DNA from: Flavobacterium sp. ENC
Lineage (GTDB): Bacteria; Bacteroidota; Bacteroidia; Flavobacteriales; Flavobacteriaceae
Length of the DNA stretch: 64,000 nucleotides
Direction: 5' to 3'
Assembly: GCF_020991415.1 (NCBI RefSeq)
Contig: NZ_JAJMOY010000002.1
Span: forward strand, 868,001 to 932,000
Part shown: one piece after another, positions 8,841 to 17,180 of the stretch
Numbering within the stretch: the stretch's first letter is position 1
How the letters are laid out: each line of letters begins with the position of its first letter
Position numbers and translations under genes: made by a program
Notes under the pieces: model-generated
The model's input: the letters and a program-made list of their open reading frames with translations, nothing else
Told to the model about the DNA's origin: nothing
The model's database searches: none

Positions 8841-9320
8841 TTACATATTTTTAAAAATAGTATGCATCAAACGCTTCTTATCGTTTATACTTTCTTCCAA
8901 TGAAATCATAGTTTCAGTTCTGTAAACTCCCTCGATATCATCGATCATAAAGATTACTTCTTTTGCATGTTTCGTATCTTTTGCTCTGATTTTGCAAAAA
9001 ATATTAAATTTTCCCGTAGTAACAGATGCTACTGTTACGAATGGTATTTGATTGATTCGCTCTAATACAAATTTAGTCTGAGATGTATTATTCAAAAATA
9101 CTCCCACGTAAGCAATAAATGAATACCCTAATTTATCGTAATCCAAGGCTAGTGAAGATCCCATTATTATCCCTGCGTCTTCCATTTTTTTTACTCTAAC
9201 ATGTACTGTTCCAGCAGATATCAATAGCTTTTTTGCAATGTCAGTAAACGGAACTCTCGTATTGTCTATTAACATATCTAAAATCTGGTGATCTACTTCA
9301 TCTAAACGAAATTTACTCAT
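8841..9320 (-). CDS. Lrp/AsnC family transcriptional regulator
   Basis: This 159-aa protein has an N-terminal winged helix-turn-helix (residues about 5-60: LDEVDHQILDMLIDNTRVPF, then AKKLLISAGTVHVRVKKM) and a C-terminal RAM/ACT-like ligand-binding and oligomerisation domain (about 70-150). Lrp/AsnC proteins sense amino acids and usually regulate amino-acid metabolism genes. The regulated genes here cannot be read from the sequence. It has its own terminator and sits between ppc and the M14 carboxypeptidase on the same strand. Confidence 0.9.
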   Translation of the reverse strand: MSKFRLDEVDHQILDMLIDNTRVPFTDIAKKLLISAGTVHVRVKKMEDAGIIMGSSLALDYDKLGYSFIAYVGVFLNNTSQTKFVLERINQIPFVTVASVTTGKFNIFCKIRAKDTKHAKEVIFMIDDIEGVYRTETMISLEESINDKKRLMHTIFKNM

Positions 9321-9397
9321 AATTCTTTAATTAATATTACTAATTGCTATAACAAAGTATAAAAATATATATAAAAAATAACAAATTCACATAAAAA

Positions 9398-10552
9398 TTA
9401 ACTTTTTATCAATCCGTTAACAAATTTAATATTTTTATTTAAATAAAAATCTGCTTTTTGATTCAAATTCGGAAAACTACCTAAGTCATCTGAATAACCC
9501 GCTCCTTTAGCGTCATATTCATAATGTCCGAAATAATTTTCCAGCTCACCTACTTCAACTATGTAGGCATTGAAGTGAATCTTATTTTCAATCAATTCTT
9601 CTCTGTATTGTGCGACAAAATTCGTAATAATTTCGATACCATCATAATTTATTTTGATATTTTTATACATAAAATCATAAAAAACGACTTTATTTTGTGA
9701 AATATTCAAATAATCATAAATTCTGTTAGTAACTAAATCGTTTTCGGAAAGTATTTTGAAAGCCGAAATAAGTGAGAAAAAGATGAATTTTCTGGTGATT
9801 TCACGGTTGTAGTCGTTTGTGTAGTGGCCTGCCTCAAATAAAATAGTTGGAACACCTAAAAACTGAAAGGTATCTCCAATGCAATTAATATTAAACGAAT
9901 CATCAAACCGTCCCACCTGCCCCGGAATATATTTCTGCAGCACATCATTTATTCCTGCAATTAAGTTAATTGCTTTTAATCTGTTATCGTTTACGTCCCT
10001 TTCTTCATTATAAGAAGGAGCTAAAAATGAAACAGTAGCAGGTTTTCCGGTATCTCCCGCTCCAAAAATAGTACGCTGATCGTGAAGGTTAAAGCAGTAA
10101 TGTGGTTTAAAAGACTCAAAAACATTCCTTAATACATTACTTTCCGGTTGGGTAAGATTCTGGGAATCACGGTTCAGGTCTATCTTATTGGCATTTTCAC
10201 GGGTATACAGCGCTGCTCCGTCAGGGTTTAATATCGGAATACAGTAAAAAGTAAAGTTTTTAAGCATTTGATTTCCAAATTCAGATCCGCTGTTTAAAAC
10301 GTTTATAAAATCAAAAAGTGCTTTTGTAGTGGTACTTTCGTTTCCGTGCATTTGAGACCATAAATAAATGCGTGTTTCTCCTGTACCAATCTCGTAACTA
10401 TATATAGGTTTATCCAAAACCGATTTACCTATAAGCTGAACCTGATTATTGGTATTTAATTTATCTAATAAAGGCTGAATGTGGTCTAAAGTCAGGTAAC
10501 GTCCTTCTATGGATTGTTCTTTGTATTGATGAAATAATTCTTCTAAATTCAT
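9398..10552 (-). CDS. M14 family zinc carboxypeptidase
   Basis: This 384-aa zinc metallopeptidase has the M14 ligand set: H69 and E72 in MHGNE, and H157 in NLHDQ. The substrate-binding motif NRD is at 127-129 and the probable catalytic Glu240 is in LFEAGH. There is no signal peptide, so it is predicted cytosolic. It probably trims C-terminal residues from peptides or amidated substrates; the exact substrate is unknown. It is transcribed divergently from an HTH regulator. Its -7 box TACTTTTG (10571-10578, minus strand) lies inside one of six palindromic sites, so it is very likely controlled by that regulator. The start ATG is 19 nt from this box. Confidence 0.85.
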   Translation of the reverse strand: MNLEELFHQYKEQSIEGRYLTLDHIQPLLDKLNTNNQVQLIGKSVLDKPIYSYEIGTGETRIYLWSQMHGNESTTTKALFDFINVLNSGSEFGNQMLKNFTFYCIPILNPDGAALYTRENANKIDLNRDSQNLTQPESNVLRNVFESFKPHYCFNLHDQRTIFGAGDTGKPATVSFLAPSYNEERDVNDNRLKAINLIAGINDVLQKYIPGQVGRFDDSFNINCIGDTFQFLGVPTILFEAGHYTNDYNREITRKFIFFSLISAFKILSENDLVTNRIYDYLNISQNKVVFYDFMYKNIKINYDGIEIITNFVAQYREELIENKIHFNAYIVEVGELENYFGHYEYDAKGAGYSDDLGSFPNLNQKADFYLNKNIKFVNGLIKS

Positions 10553-10565
10553 TGTCTTTCGATTA

Positions 10566-10638
10566 GTTTACAAAAGTAAACATCTTTATTTTTACATTTG
10601 TAAACAATTAAAAAGAACTAAAATTTAGATTTGTAAAC
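10566..10638. promoter_or_regulatory. operator cluster A: three TTTAC-N4-GTAAA palindromes at the M14 promoter
   Basis: There are three 16-bp sites: 10566-10581 (GTTTAC-AAAA-GTAAAC, perfect), 10590-10605 (TTTTAC-ATTT-GTAAAC) and 10623-10638 (ATTTAG-ATTT-GTAAAC). The first contains the minus-strand -7 box of the M14 peptidase (10571-10578), so binding would block that promoter. The sites match cluster B near the HTH gene. Confidence 0.75.
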
Positions 10639-10786
10639 AGGTAATTAGTCTTTAATCCACTGTTTTACAGTCTCAGTATTGACAATTGTTAACCGTGTTA
10701 ATGAAATTAGGTAAAATATTATATATCAATTAGTTATGATGTATTACTTATAGTGAAAAGACGTTATTATTTGACCTAAACTACTA

Positions 10787-10873
10787 ATTTACAAGTGTAA
10801 AATAGGTTATTTCCTTTCTTTTAATTACATTTGTAAACATACTGATTAATTATAATAATTTACAATGGTAAAC
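10787..10873. promoter_or_regulatory. operator cluster B: three TTTAC-N4-GTAAA palindromes at the HTH gene promoter
   Basis: There are three sites: 10787-10802 (ATTTAC-AAGT-GTAAAA), 10823-10838 (AATTAC-ATTT-GTAAAC) and 10858-10873 (ATTTAC-AATG-GTAAAC). The middle one carries the plus-strand -7 box TACATTTG (10826-10833). The last contains the ATG start codon of the regulator itself. Starts are 36 and 35 nt apart. The arrangement indicates negative autoregulation. Confidence 0.75.
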
Positions 10874-11341
10874 ATCGATGATTTTGTAAAAAGACTGGAA
10901 GTTATCCTCGATTATTATGGATTAAATGCCTCTGCATTTGCAGATAAGATCGGCGTGCAGCGCTCCAGCATGTCTCACCTTCTTTCGGGCAGAAACAAAC
11001 CAAGTCTTGATTTTGTATTAAAAATTTTAGATGTTTTTCCGGACGTAGACCTTTATTGGATCTTAAACGGGAAAGGAAGTTTTCCTAAAAAAGAGGATGA
11101 AATTAAAGAGAATCGAACAGATGCTTCTTCTGAAATTGAAAAAGCAAACCCTCCTATTCCTTTAGCGGGCAATTTTGATACTGCCGATTTGTTTTCAGGA
11201 TTTAATCCTGACGAAGAAGTTGGGGAAGAAAAAAGAAATCTCTTCGAAACAAAAAACTCAAATGTGAGTCCGATGGAAGGCGAAATTGAAAAAATTGTAT
11301 TTTTTTATAAAAACGGGACATTTAAGGTATATATCCCGTAA
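10865..11341 (+). CDS. XRE/Cro-type HTH transcriptional regulator
   Basis: This 158-aa protein has an N-terminal Cro/C1-type helix-turn-helix (residues 6-65: RLEVILDYYGLNASAFADKI, then SSMSHLLSGRNKPSLDFVLK). A charged, probably disordered linker follows, then a short conserved-looking C-terminal strand segment EIEKIVFFYKNGTFKVYIP. There is no peptidase or ligand domain. Its promoter and start codon lie inside palindromic sites, and the same palindromes cover the divergent M14 promoter, so it probably represses both. The signal that releases it is unknown. The start codon choice is supported by the -7 box 32 nt upstream. Confidence 0.85.
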   Translation: MVNIDDFVKRLEVILDYYGLNASAFADKIGVQRSSMSHLLSGRNKPSLDFVLKILDVFPDVDLYWILNGKGSFPKKEDEIKENRTDASSEIEKANPPIPLAGNFDTADLFSGFNPDEEVGEEKRNLFETKNSNVSPMEGEIEKIVFFYKNGTFKVYIP

Positions 11342-11352
11342 TTTAAAAATAA

Positions 11353-11383
11353 CGCTTATTTAAAAATATTTTTCATTTAAGCG
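11353..11383. terminator. weak bidirectional hairpin between convergent genes
   Basis: CGCTTA pairs with TAAGCG, with an AT-rich inner region that can extend the stem. It lies between the HTH gene and the acyltransferase, which converge. There is no strong T tract, so this call is tentative. Confidence 0.35.
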
Positions 11384-11414
11384 ATTCTCACGCAACAGAA
11401 AAAATATCAAAAAT

Positions 11415-11966
11415 TTAGAGTTGAAAGCCATTTTCAGGAATTCTGCCTACAACTCCATTATAATGTTTCTTCAGGACTTGCAAATCGGCTTCATAATTTC
11501 CGGTTGGGAAAAAAGGTTCTCCGAAGTTTACTTCTTTTTTGCCCCAGTCAAAAGCTACAGGTACTATGGGAACATTTGCCTTAAGTGCTATATAATAAAA
11601 ACCGCTTTTTATCTCCGTAACTTTTTTTCGTGTTCCTTCCGGGGCCACCGCTAAACGGAAGACTTCCTTGCGATCAAAAATAGCGGCTATAGAATCCACT
11701 TTGTTCAGTCCTCCCGAACGGTCTAACGGTTCACCTCCCACACTTCTGAAATAATAGCCGAAGGGAAACTTAAACAATTCTTTCTTTCCAACCCAATTCA
11801 TTTCTAACCCGGAAATCCCTCTTGTGAAAATTCCCAAATAAAAATCGTGATTGCTGGTATGAGGCATGACCATCAGAATACATTTTTTTACTTCCGCATT
11901 TTCACTCCCCACTATCTTCCAGCCCATTAGCTTAAAAAAGATAAATTTATACAACTGTTTCTTCAT
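11415..11966 (-). CDS. PlsC-like lysophospholipid acyltransferase family protein
   Basis: This 183-aa protein has the glycerolipid acyltransferase motifs: HTSNHD at residues 36-41 (HX4D catalytic pair) and APEGTRK at 108-114. A short hydrophobic N terminus suggests peripheral or monotopic inner-membrane attachment. It is smaller than typical PlsC (about 240 aa) and resembles the short acyltransferases common in Bacteroidota. The substrate (1-acylglycerol-3-phosphate or another acyl acceptor) is not determinable. It is a single gene, divergent from the next cluster. Confidence 0.8.
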   Translation of the reverse strand: MKKQLYKFIFFKLMGWKIVGSENAEVKKCILMVMPHTSNHDFYLGIFTRGISGLEMNWVGKKELFKFPFGYYFRSVGGEPLDRSGGLNKVDSIAAIFDRKEVFRLAVAPEGTRKKVTEIKSGFYYIALKANVPIVPVAFDWGKKEVNFGEPFFPTGNYEADLQVLKKHYNGVVGRIPENGFQL

Positions 11967-12031
11967 TAAAATTTATTTTTTAAGGCAAAATAAAAGATTT
12001 AAATGGTAATTTTGGGTAAAACGAGGACAAA

Positions 12032-12697
12032 ATGATTCAAAAAATATTCAGTTATCTGATTCCTATAAAAATACTTAAAAAAAAATCATCCAGAAGCAAG
12101 GTAATTGAAGTAACCTGGGCGAATGGAGAATTAGTACTGGATTCTGAAAATACCAATTATTCTTATGGCAGCCTGCAGCGCATATTAAGATATGGCCTTA
12201 GAACTATTGGCTATAAAAATATTCTCGAAATGGATCACATCCTATTGCTGGGCGTTGCCGGTGGAAGTGTTATCAAAACTTTAGCAGATGAAATTGAATA
12301 TAAAGGAAAAATCACAGGCGTCGAAATCGATTCGGATATCATTCAGATTGCGAACCAGTATTTTAATCTCGACCAGATTAAACAGCTGGAGATTATTATT
12401 GACGATGCTTTTGAATTTGTCTTAAAAACAAAAGAGCAGTACAACCTAATTATCATTGATGTTTTTGAAGACATAAAAATGCCTAATTTTCTATTTGAAA
12501 AGTTTTTTAGCGAGCGTGTCTGCTCTCTTCTGAAAAATCGGGGTTTTATACTTTTTAATACCATGATTCTGGATGAAGCACATAATGTAAGAAACAGGAA
12601 GTACATTTCAGAAATAAATCCTAAATTGTTTACGTCAAAAATGTTGCCCCGAATAGAAGATCATAACGAATTAATAATCATTGAAAAAGTAGCCTAA
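12032..12697 (+). CDS. spermidine synthase-like (aminopropyltransferase-fold) protein
   Basis: This 221-aa Rossmann methyltransferase-fold protein resembles polyamine aminopropyltransferases. The nucleotide loop reads ILLLGVAGGSVIKTL where true SpeE has GGGDG; an acidic EID follows at the next strand, and IIDVF comes later. It lacks the N-terminal beta domain of full SpeE enzymes (about 280-300 aa), so it may be a methyltransferase or an atypical aminopropyltransferase. A -7 box TAATTTTG at 12007-12014 lies 17 nt upstream of the ATG. It leads a tight run of same-strand genes (next gene 9 nt downstream). Confidence 0.7.
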   Translation: MIQKIFSYLIPIKILKKKSSRSKVIEVTWANGELVLDSENTNYSYGSLQRILRYGLRTIGYKNILEMDHILLLGVAGGSVIKTLADEIEYKGKITGVEIDSDIIQIANQYFNLDQIKQLEIIIDDAFEFVLKTKEQYNLIIIDVFEDIKMPNFLFEKFFSERVCSLLKNRGFILFNTMILDEAHNVRNRKYISEINPKLFTSKMLPRIEDHNELIIIEKVA

Positions 12698-12706
12698 TTT
12701 ACCTTT

Positions 12707-13384
12707 ATGAAAACTCTTGTCTCCATTTTAAAAGCCTTGCCCGCTACAAAAGTTATTGACTCCAGTATTAATTTTTCAAAATACATTCCATTAGACTTAT
12801 CGGTCACTAACAAGGAATTAGTTAAAAACAAACCTGTAAGCGCTGCAGAATTTGAAGTTTTTATTTCTAATTATTTAGAAAGAAATAATGCTGAAATTGC
12901 ATTTGGGGGTTATATCGAAGGTCGGAATCTTTATCAGAGAAGCAGCATTTTTAAAGACGGATCACGGCCGGAGCGCAACATTCACATTGGATTGGATTTA
13001 TGGGGAAAAGTAGATACAAAGATTATCGCACCACTTGATGGCAGAATCCATAGTTTTAAAAACAATATCGGTTTAGGGGATTATGGCCCTACCATCATTA
13101 TGGAGCATGAAGTGGAAAATGAAAAATTTTATACTTTATACGGACATTTGTCGTTAGAAAGTATAGAAAACCTTAAGGTGGGGGACATTTTCAAAAAAGG
13201 GGAAAGTTTTGCAACTTTCGGAAATTCAACAGTTAACGGAGATTATGCGCCACATTTACATTTTCAGATCATCAATACTATTGAAAATTACAATGGCGAC
13301 TATCCGGGAGTCTGCAACATAAACGACTTGAATTTTTATATAGAAAATTGTCCCGACCCTAACTTATTATTAAAAATAACATAA
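12707..13384 (+). CDS. M23 family metallopeptidase (LytM-like)
   Basis: This 225-aa protein has the zinc motif HIGLD near residue 98, an internal YGHLS and the HLHFQ motif near residue 184, the ligand set of M23/LytM peptidoglycan endopeptidases. No obvious signal peptide is present, unlike most cell-wall M23 enzymes, so localisation is uncertain; a cytosolic relative with another substrate is possible. It starts 9 nt after the spermidine-synthase-like gene and ends 6 nt before a lipoprotein gene, consistent with an operon. Confidence 0.8.
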   Translation: MKTLVSILKALPATKVIDSSINFSKYIPLDLSVTNKELVKNKPVSAAEFEVFISNYLERNNAEIAFGGYIEGRNLYQRSSIFKDGSRPERNIHIGLDLWGKVDTKIIAPLDGRIHSFKNNIGLGDYGPTIIMEHEVENEKFYTLYGHLSLESIENLKVGDIFKKGESFATFGNSTVNGDYAPHLHFQIINTIENYNGDYPGVCNINDLNFYIENCPDPNLLLKIT

Positions 13385-13390
13385 ATAGTT

Positions 13391-13864
13391 ATGAAGAAAG
13401 CAATATTGATTATATGTTTGTCCTTATTAGTGGGATGTAAATCAAAAACGGTCAGCAGAGATACTGAAGACCTGAAAATTACAAAAATCGAACCTTCCGA
13501 AATTAATTCCAATCAGCAGAAAAAAGCGTATGATTTGGGAAAGAGGGTTCTGGAAACCTGTAACACCTCTAAGTTCAAGCCTTTTAATGAAACTGAAGTG
13601 ACACAATCGGTTATGGAGAACACTACCGAGGAGCGTCTGACAAAAACATGCCAGCGTTTCAGACAGTATTATGGAAGTTTTATTGATTTAAAATTAGACG
13701 GTGTTTACAAAACGAAACGGGAAACAATTTATCGTTATCATGCCTCTTATACAAAAAAGGTAGCGAACAAAGAACTTCGTGTTTTTGTAAACGAAGAAAA
13801 TTTAATTTCAGCCATAAAATCAATGGACTGGGAAGAGAATTTCGAAACTAAATTAAAAGAATAA
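13391..13864 (+). CDS. predicted lipoprotein, unknown function
   Basis: This 157-aa protein has a lipoprotein signal peptide (MKKAILIICLSLLVGC; lipobox LVGC, lipidated Cys16). The mature part is charged and mixed alpha/beta with two further Cys residues (in LETCNTSKF and KTCQRF) that could form a disulfide. Late beta-like segments (TIYRYHASY, KELRVFV) resemble a small DUF3887-like or NTF2-like fold, but no family is firmly recognised. It is in a tight run with genes 6 nt upstream and 5 nt downstream. Confidence 0.7.
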   Translation: MKKAILIICLSLLVGCKSKTVSRDTEDLKITKIEPSEINSNQQKKAYDLGKRVLETCNTSKFKPFNETEVTQSVMENTTEERLTKTCQRFRQYYGSFIDLKLDGVYKTKRETIYRYHASYTKKVANKELRVFVNEENLISAIKSMDWEENFETKLKE

Positions 13865-13869
13865 AAAAT

Positions 13870-14394
13870 ATGACTTTAAAATTCCCTCTTTTTGTGTTGT
13901 TGTTCATTTCGACTTTAGCAAGTGCTCAGGAAACTATGACAGTAAACGGTTCAAAACCCTTTCCCGCTACACAGGAGTATACCTTTATCTGCGAAAAATA
14001 TGCTTACACCGGCGAAACAAAAGTTCAGGTGGCAAAAACAGAAAAAGGCGGAATTTTAAAATTATCAATTGCTACAGCCAATGAGAAATCAAGGATTTCG
14101 GGTGGTGTTTATGTAGATTTAGCGAATGGTGATGTGATCCCTTGTGTGGATAAAAACGTTAAAGAGTCGGCAGATGGTAAAACAACTTCGTACTATTATT
14201 TTACTCCGGCAGAAATGGCCAAATTGAAAAAGGCTGATATTAAAGGTATTAGGTTTATTATTGTTGGAGGCTCCAATACATTCGGAAATCAGACCGGGTA
14301 TTTTACAACTGTCAATAAAACAGCCTATTTTTCTACAGCTTTCGATACTTCCAAAAAATCATATGACACCGCGAAAGAAATTAGCGTTTTGTAA
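13870..14394 (+). CDS. secreted protein of unknown function
   Basis: This 174-aa protein has a cleavable signal peptide (LKFPLFVLLFISTLASAQE; predicted cut after the AQ region near residue 20). The mature part is beta-rich with repeated Lys/Thr strands, likely a periplasmic beta-sandwich. It starts 5 nt after the lipoprotein gene, so it belongs to the same operon. No family was recognised. Confidence 0.7.
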   Translation: MTLKFPLFVLLFISTLASAQETMTVNGSKPFPATQEYTFICEKYAYTGETKVQVAKTEKGGILKLSIATANEKSRISGGVYVDLANGDVIPCVDKNVKESADGKTTSYYYFTPAEMAKLKKADIKGIRFIIVGGSNTFGNQTGYFTTVNKTAYFSTAFDTSKKSYDTAKEISVL

Positions 14395-14443
14395 ATAATT
14401 TTTAATAGAATATGTATTATATTTAGAATCTAATTCTTAAAAA

Positions 14444-14914
14444 ATGAATTCAAACGAAAATTTAATTGCCAGGTTCTATACAGCTTTTGGAAATGGGGAC
14501 TATAAGACAATGAGCGAATGCTATCACCCAAAAATACATTTTATCGATCCTGCGTTTGGTTTGCTAAAAGAAGAACAAGTTTCTCAAATGTGGGAAATGC
14601 TGCTTTCAAGAAGCAAAGGGAATATAAAAATTGAATTTTCAAATGTTAAGGCCGATGACTTTTCGGGTTCTGCCAATTGGGTTGCTACCTATAATTTCAG
14701 CAGAACAAACAGAAACGTTGTCAACCGTATTTATGCCGAATTTGTTTTTCAGGACGGTTTGATCATTAAACATACTGATCATTTTGACATTTGGAAATGG
14801 TCCAAACAAGCTTTTGGCCTTAGCGGACTTTTATTGGGATGGACTGGTTTTTTTCAGGGGAAAATTCAGAAACAGGCCTTATTATCTCTCAAAAAATTTC
14901 AGGAATCAAAATAA
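14444..14914 (+). CDS. SnoaL/NTF2-like family protein
   Basis: This 156-aa protein matches the NTF2-like cone fold: an N-terminal helix (NLIARFYTAFGNGDYKTM), then CYHPKIHFIDPAFG and C-terminal strands with FQDGLIIKHTDHFDIWKW, the classical end of SnoaL_2 proteins. Such proteins are small-ligand binders or isomerase-like enzymes; the substrate is unknown. Predicted cytosolic. It closes the run that begins at 12032 (gap 49 nt) and is followed by a strong terminator. Confidence 0.8.
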   Translation: MNSNENLIARFYTAFGNGDYKTMSECYHPKIHFIDPAFGLLKEEQVSQMWEMLLSRSKGNIKIEFSNVKADDFSGSANWVATYNFSRTNRNVVNRIYAEFVFQDGLIIKHTDHFDIWKWSKQAFGLSGLLLGWTGFFQGKIQKQALLSLKKFQESK

Positions 14915-14928
14915 GATATTCAAACAAT

Positions 14929-14966
14929 AAACCCGATAGTTTTCAAAAACTGTCGGGTTTCTTTTT
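14929..14966. terminator. bidirectional terminator
   Basis: AAACCCGATAGTTTT pairs with AAAACTGTCGGGTTT (one G-U) followed by a T-rich run. It lies between the convergent SnoaL-like and aminotransferase genes. Confidence 0.85.
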
Positions 14967-14976
14967 ATTTAGAATG

Positions 14977-16464
14977 TTAAGAGTTAAACCAGCCTGCAAC
15001 CAATTCGTCTTCAAATGAATTGGCATTTTTATGAATAAATTCGTTTGTGTTTTTATTATACGAATAATCCAAAGCCCACTCTTTGTGGTTTGCGGCAAGT
15101 TCTTTAATGCTTTTGCAAACAAAAGCAATCTCTTGGTCAGTGGTTGTCGGGTGAATAGACATTCTGATCCATCCCGGTTTTTTGATTAAATCGCCAATGG
15201 TAATTTCATCGACCAATTTATTTGATGTTTCCTGATCTACATGCAATAAAAAATGCCCGTAAGTTCCGGCACAGCTGCATCCGCCTCTAGTTTGAATTCC
15301 AAATTTGTCATTCAGTAATTTTACACCTAAATTAAAATGAAGATCTTCAATAAAAAAAGAAACAACACCCAAACGATTCTTATGTTGTCCTGCTAAAATT
15401 TTAATATTCTCTACAGCGTCCAGTTCATCAAAAACAAAATCAACAATTTCATGTTCACGCTGCAGGATATTTTCAATACCCATTTCTTCTTTCAGCTCAA
15501 TGGCCAAAGCCGTTTTTATGACCTGAAGAAATCCCGGAGTTCCGCCATCTTCACGATCTTCAATATTATCAACATATTTATGTTCACCCCATGGATTTGT
15601 CCAGCTTACGGTTCCTCCTCCCGGGCAGTCGGGAATCATATTATGGTATAATTTTTTATTAAAAATAAGAACCCCTGAAGTTCCGGGTCCTCCTAAAAAT
15701 TTATGTGGAGAAAAGAAAATCGCATCTAAGTACGATTCCGGATCTGCCGGATGCATGTCAATTTCGACATAAGGTCCTGAGCAGGCAAAATCGACAAAAC
15801 AAACGCCATTGTGCTGGTGCATCAGTTTGGCTGCTTCATGAAAAGGAGTTTTTAATCCCGTAACATTTGAGCATGAAGTAATAGAGGCGATTTTTATGGT
15901 TCTGTCGCTGTATTTCTCCAGTAACTGCTCCAGATTATCCAGGCAAAAAAGTCCTTTTTCGCAGGAAGGAATAATCTCAACATCTGCAATCGTTTCCAGC
16001 CATGAGGTTTGATTTGAATGATGCTCCATGTGCGAAATAAAAACGATAGGTTTCTTTTCGGCAGGAACAATCGTGCAGTCTTTTAGGTTCTCCGGTATTT
16101 TTAAACCCAAAATACGCTGAAATTTATTGACTACCCCTGTCATTCCGGTACCATCAGTAATCAGAACATCGTCCTGACTGGCATTGGTATGACGCTTGAT
16201 GATATTTCTGGCATGATGATAGGCTTTTGTCATGGCAGTACCTGACACCGTAGTTTCAGTATGGGTATTGGCAACAAAAGGGCCAAATTCATTCAGAAGT
16301 TTCTCTTCTATCGGGCGATACAGCCTTCCACTGGCAGTCCAGTCGGTATAAATAATCTGTTTTTTGCCATAAGGAGACGTAAATTCCTGATTTACGCCAA
16401 CAATATTTTTTCTAAATTCCTGAAAATAGGTCTCTAAAGTGATGGTACTATTTTTGCTATTCAT
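14977..16464 (-). CDS. class V aminotransferase-fold PLP enzyme (cysteine desulfurase-like)
   Basis: This 495-aa fold type I PLP enzyme is related to SufS/NifS cysteine desulfurases. The PLP lysine is in FFSPHKFLGG. A C-terminal loop TRGGCSCAG carries Cys residues in the place of the desulfurase catalytic Cys. It is longer than SufS (about 405 aa) and is not next to suf genes, so it may serve another sulfur or aminotransfer pathway. The start is taken at ATG 16464; the longer frame begins at a TTG (16524), and a minus-strand -7 box TATATTTG (16486-16493) sits between the two, which excludes the longer start. Confidence 0.8.
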   Translation of the reverse strand: MNSKNSTITLETYFQEFRKNIVGVNQEFTSPYGKKQIIYTDWTASGRLYRPIEEKLLNEFGPFVANTHTETTVSGTAMTKAYHHARNIIKRHTNASQDDVLITDGTGMTGVVNKFQRILGLKIPENLKDCTIVPAEKKPIVFISHMEHHSNQTSWLETIADVEIIPSCEKGLFCLDNLEQLLEKYSDRTIKIASITSCSNVTGLKTPFHEAAKLMHQHNGVCFVDFACSGPYVEIDMHPADPESYLDAIFFSPHKFLGGPGTSGVLIFNKKLYHNMIPDCPGGGTVSWTNPWGEHKYVDNIEDREDGGTPGFLQVIKTALAIELKEEMGIENILQREHEIVDFVFDELDAVENIKILAGQHKNRLGVVSFFIEDLHFNLGVKLLNDKFGIQTRGGCSCAGTYGHFLLHVDQETSNKLVDEITIGDLIKKPGWIRMSIHPTTTDQEIAFVCKSIKELAANHKEWALDYSYNKNTNEFIHKNANSFEDELVAGWFNS

Positions 16465-16642
16465 TGGTGTGCCTGTATTTGATTGCAAATATATTGCTTT
16501 TTTATAGAATTGAGAATTTATCAATTATAAACTTCAAACATTAGATAACCTTTTGGTATCTTTAATCAAACAGTCTTTTTTATAGAAAATTATCATAATA
16601 TTCTATCAGATTAATAGGGTAACAGAACTTAAACTACAAGAT

Positions 16643-17173
16643 ATGGTAAATTTATCAGTTGCAACTTTTGGTGGAGGGTGTTTTTGGTGTATTGAAGCTG
16701 TAATTCAGCGTTTAAAGGGAATTGAGACTGTAAAATCAGGATTTTCGGGAGGCTTTATCAAAAATCCGCCCTACCGTGAAGTATGTACAGGAAGAACCGG
16801 GCATACCGAAGTGATTCAGCTCACCTTTAATCCTGACATAATTTCATACCATGACTTAATTTCAATTTTTATGACAAGTCACGATCCAACAACTTTAAAC
16901 CGTCAGGGAGGCGATAAGGGGACACAATACCGTTCGATTATTTTATATCATGATGACACGCAAAAAGAAATTGCAGAACAGGTTCTTGAAGAAGTCAAAC
17001 CTTTATTTGAAGATCCGGTTGTAACAGAACTAAAACCTTTTGAAGTCTTTTATAATGCAGAAGAAGACCATCAAAATTATTACAACAACAATCAGGATGC
17101 CCGTTATTGCGAAATCGTAATTGATCCTAAAATACAAAAATTAAAAAAAATGTACGCTGATAAATTAGCTTAA
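16643..17173 (+). CDS. msrA: peptide-methionine (S)-S-oxide reductase MsrA
   Basis: This 176-aa protein has the signature GGGCFWCIEA with catalytic Cys13, and the EDHQNYYNNN and RGGDKGTQYRS segments of the family. It reduces methionine-S-sulfoxide in oxidised proteins using thioredoxin. There is no signal peptide, so it is cytosolic. SelO follows 7 nt downstream, and both genes belong to redox stress protection, so an operon is likely. Confidence 0.95.
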   Translation: MVNLSVATFGGGCFWCIEAVIQRLKGIETVKSGFSGGFIKNPPYREVCTGRTGHTEVIQLTFNPDIISYHDLISIFMTSHDPTTLNRQGGDKGTQYRSIILYHDDTQKEIAEQVLEEVKPLFEDPVVTELKPFEVFYNAEEDHQNYYNNNQDARYCEIVIDPKIQKLKKMYADKLA

Positions 17174-17180
17174 CAACACA

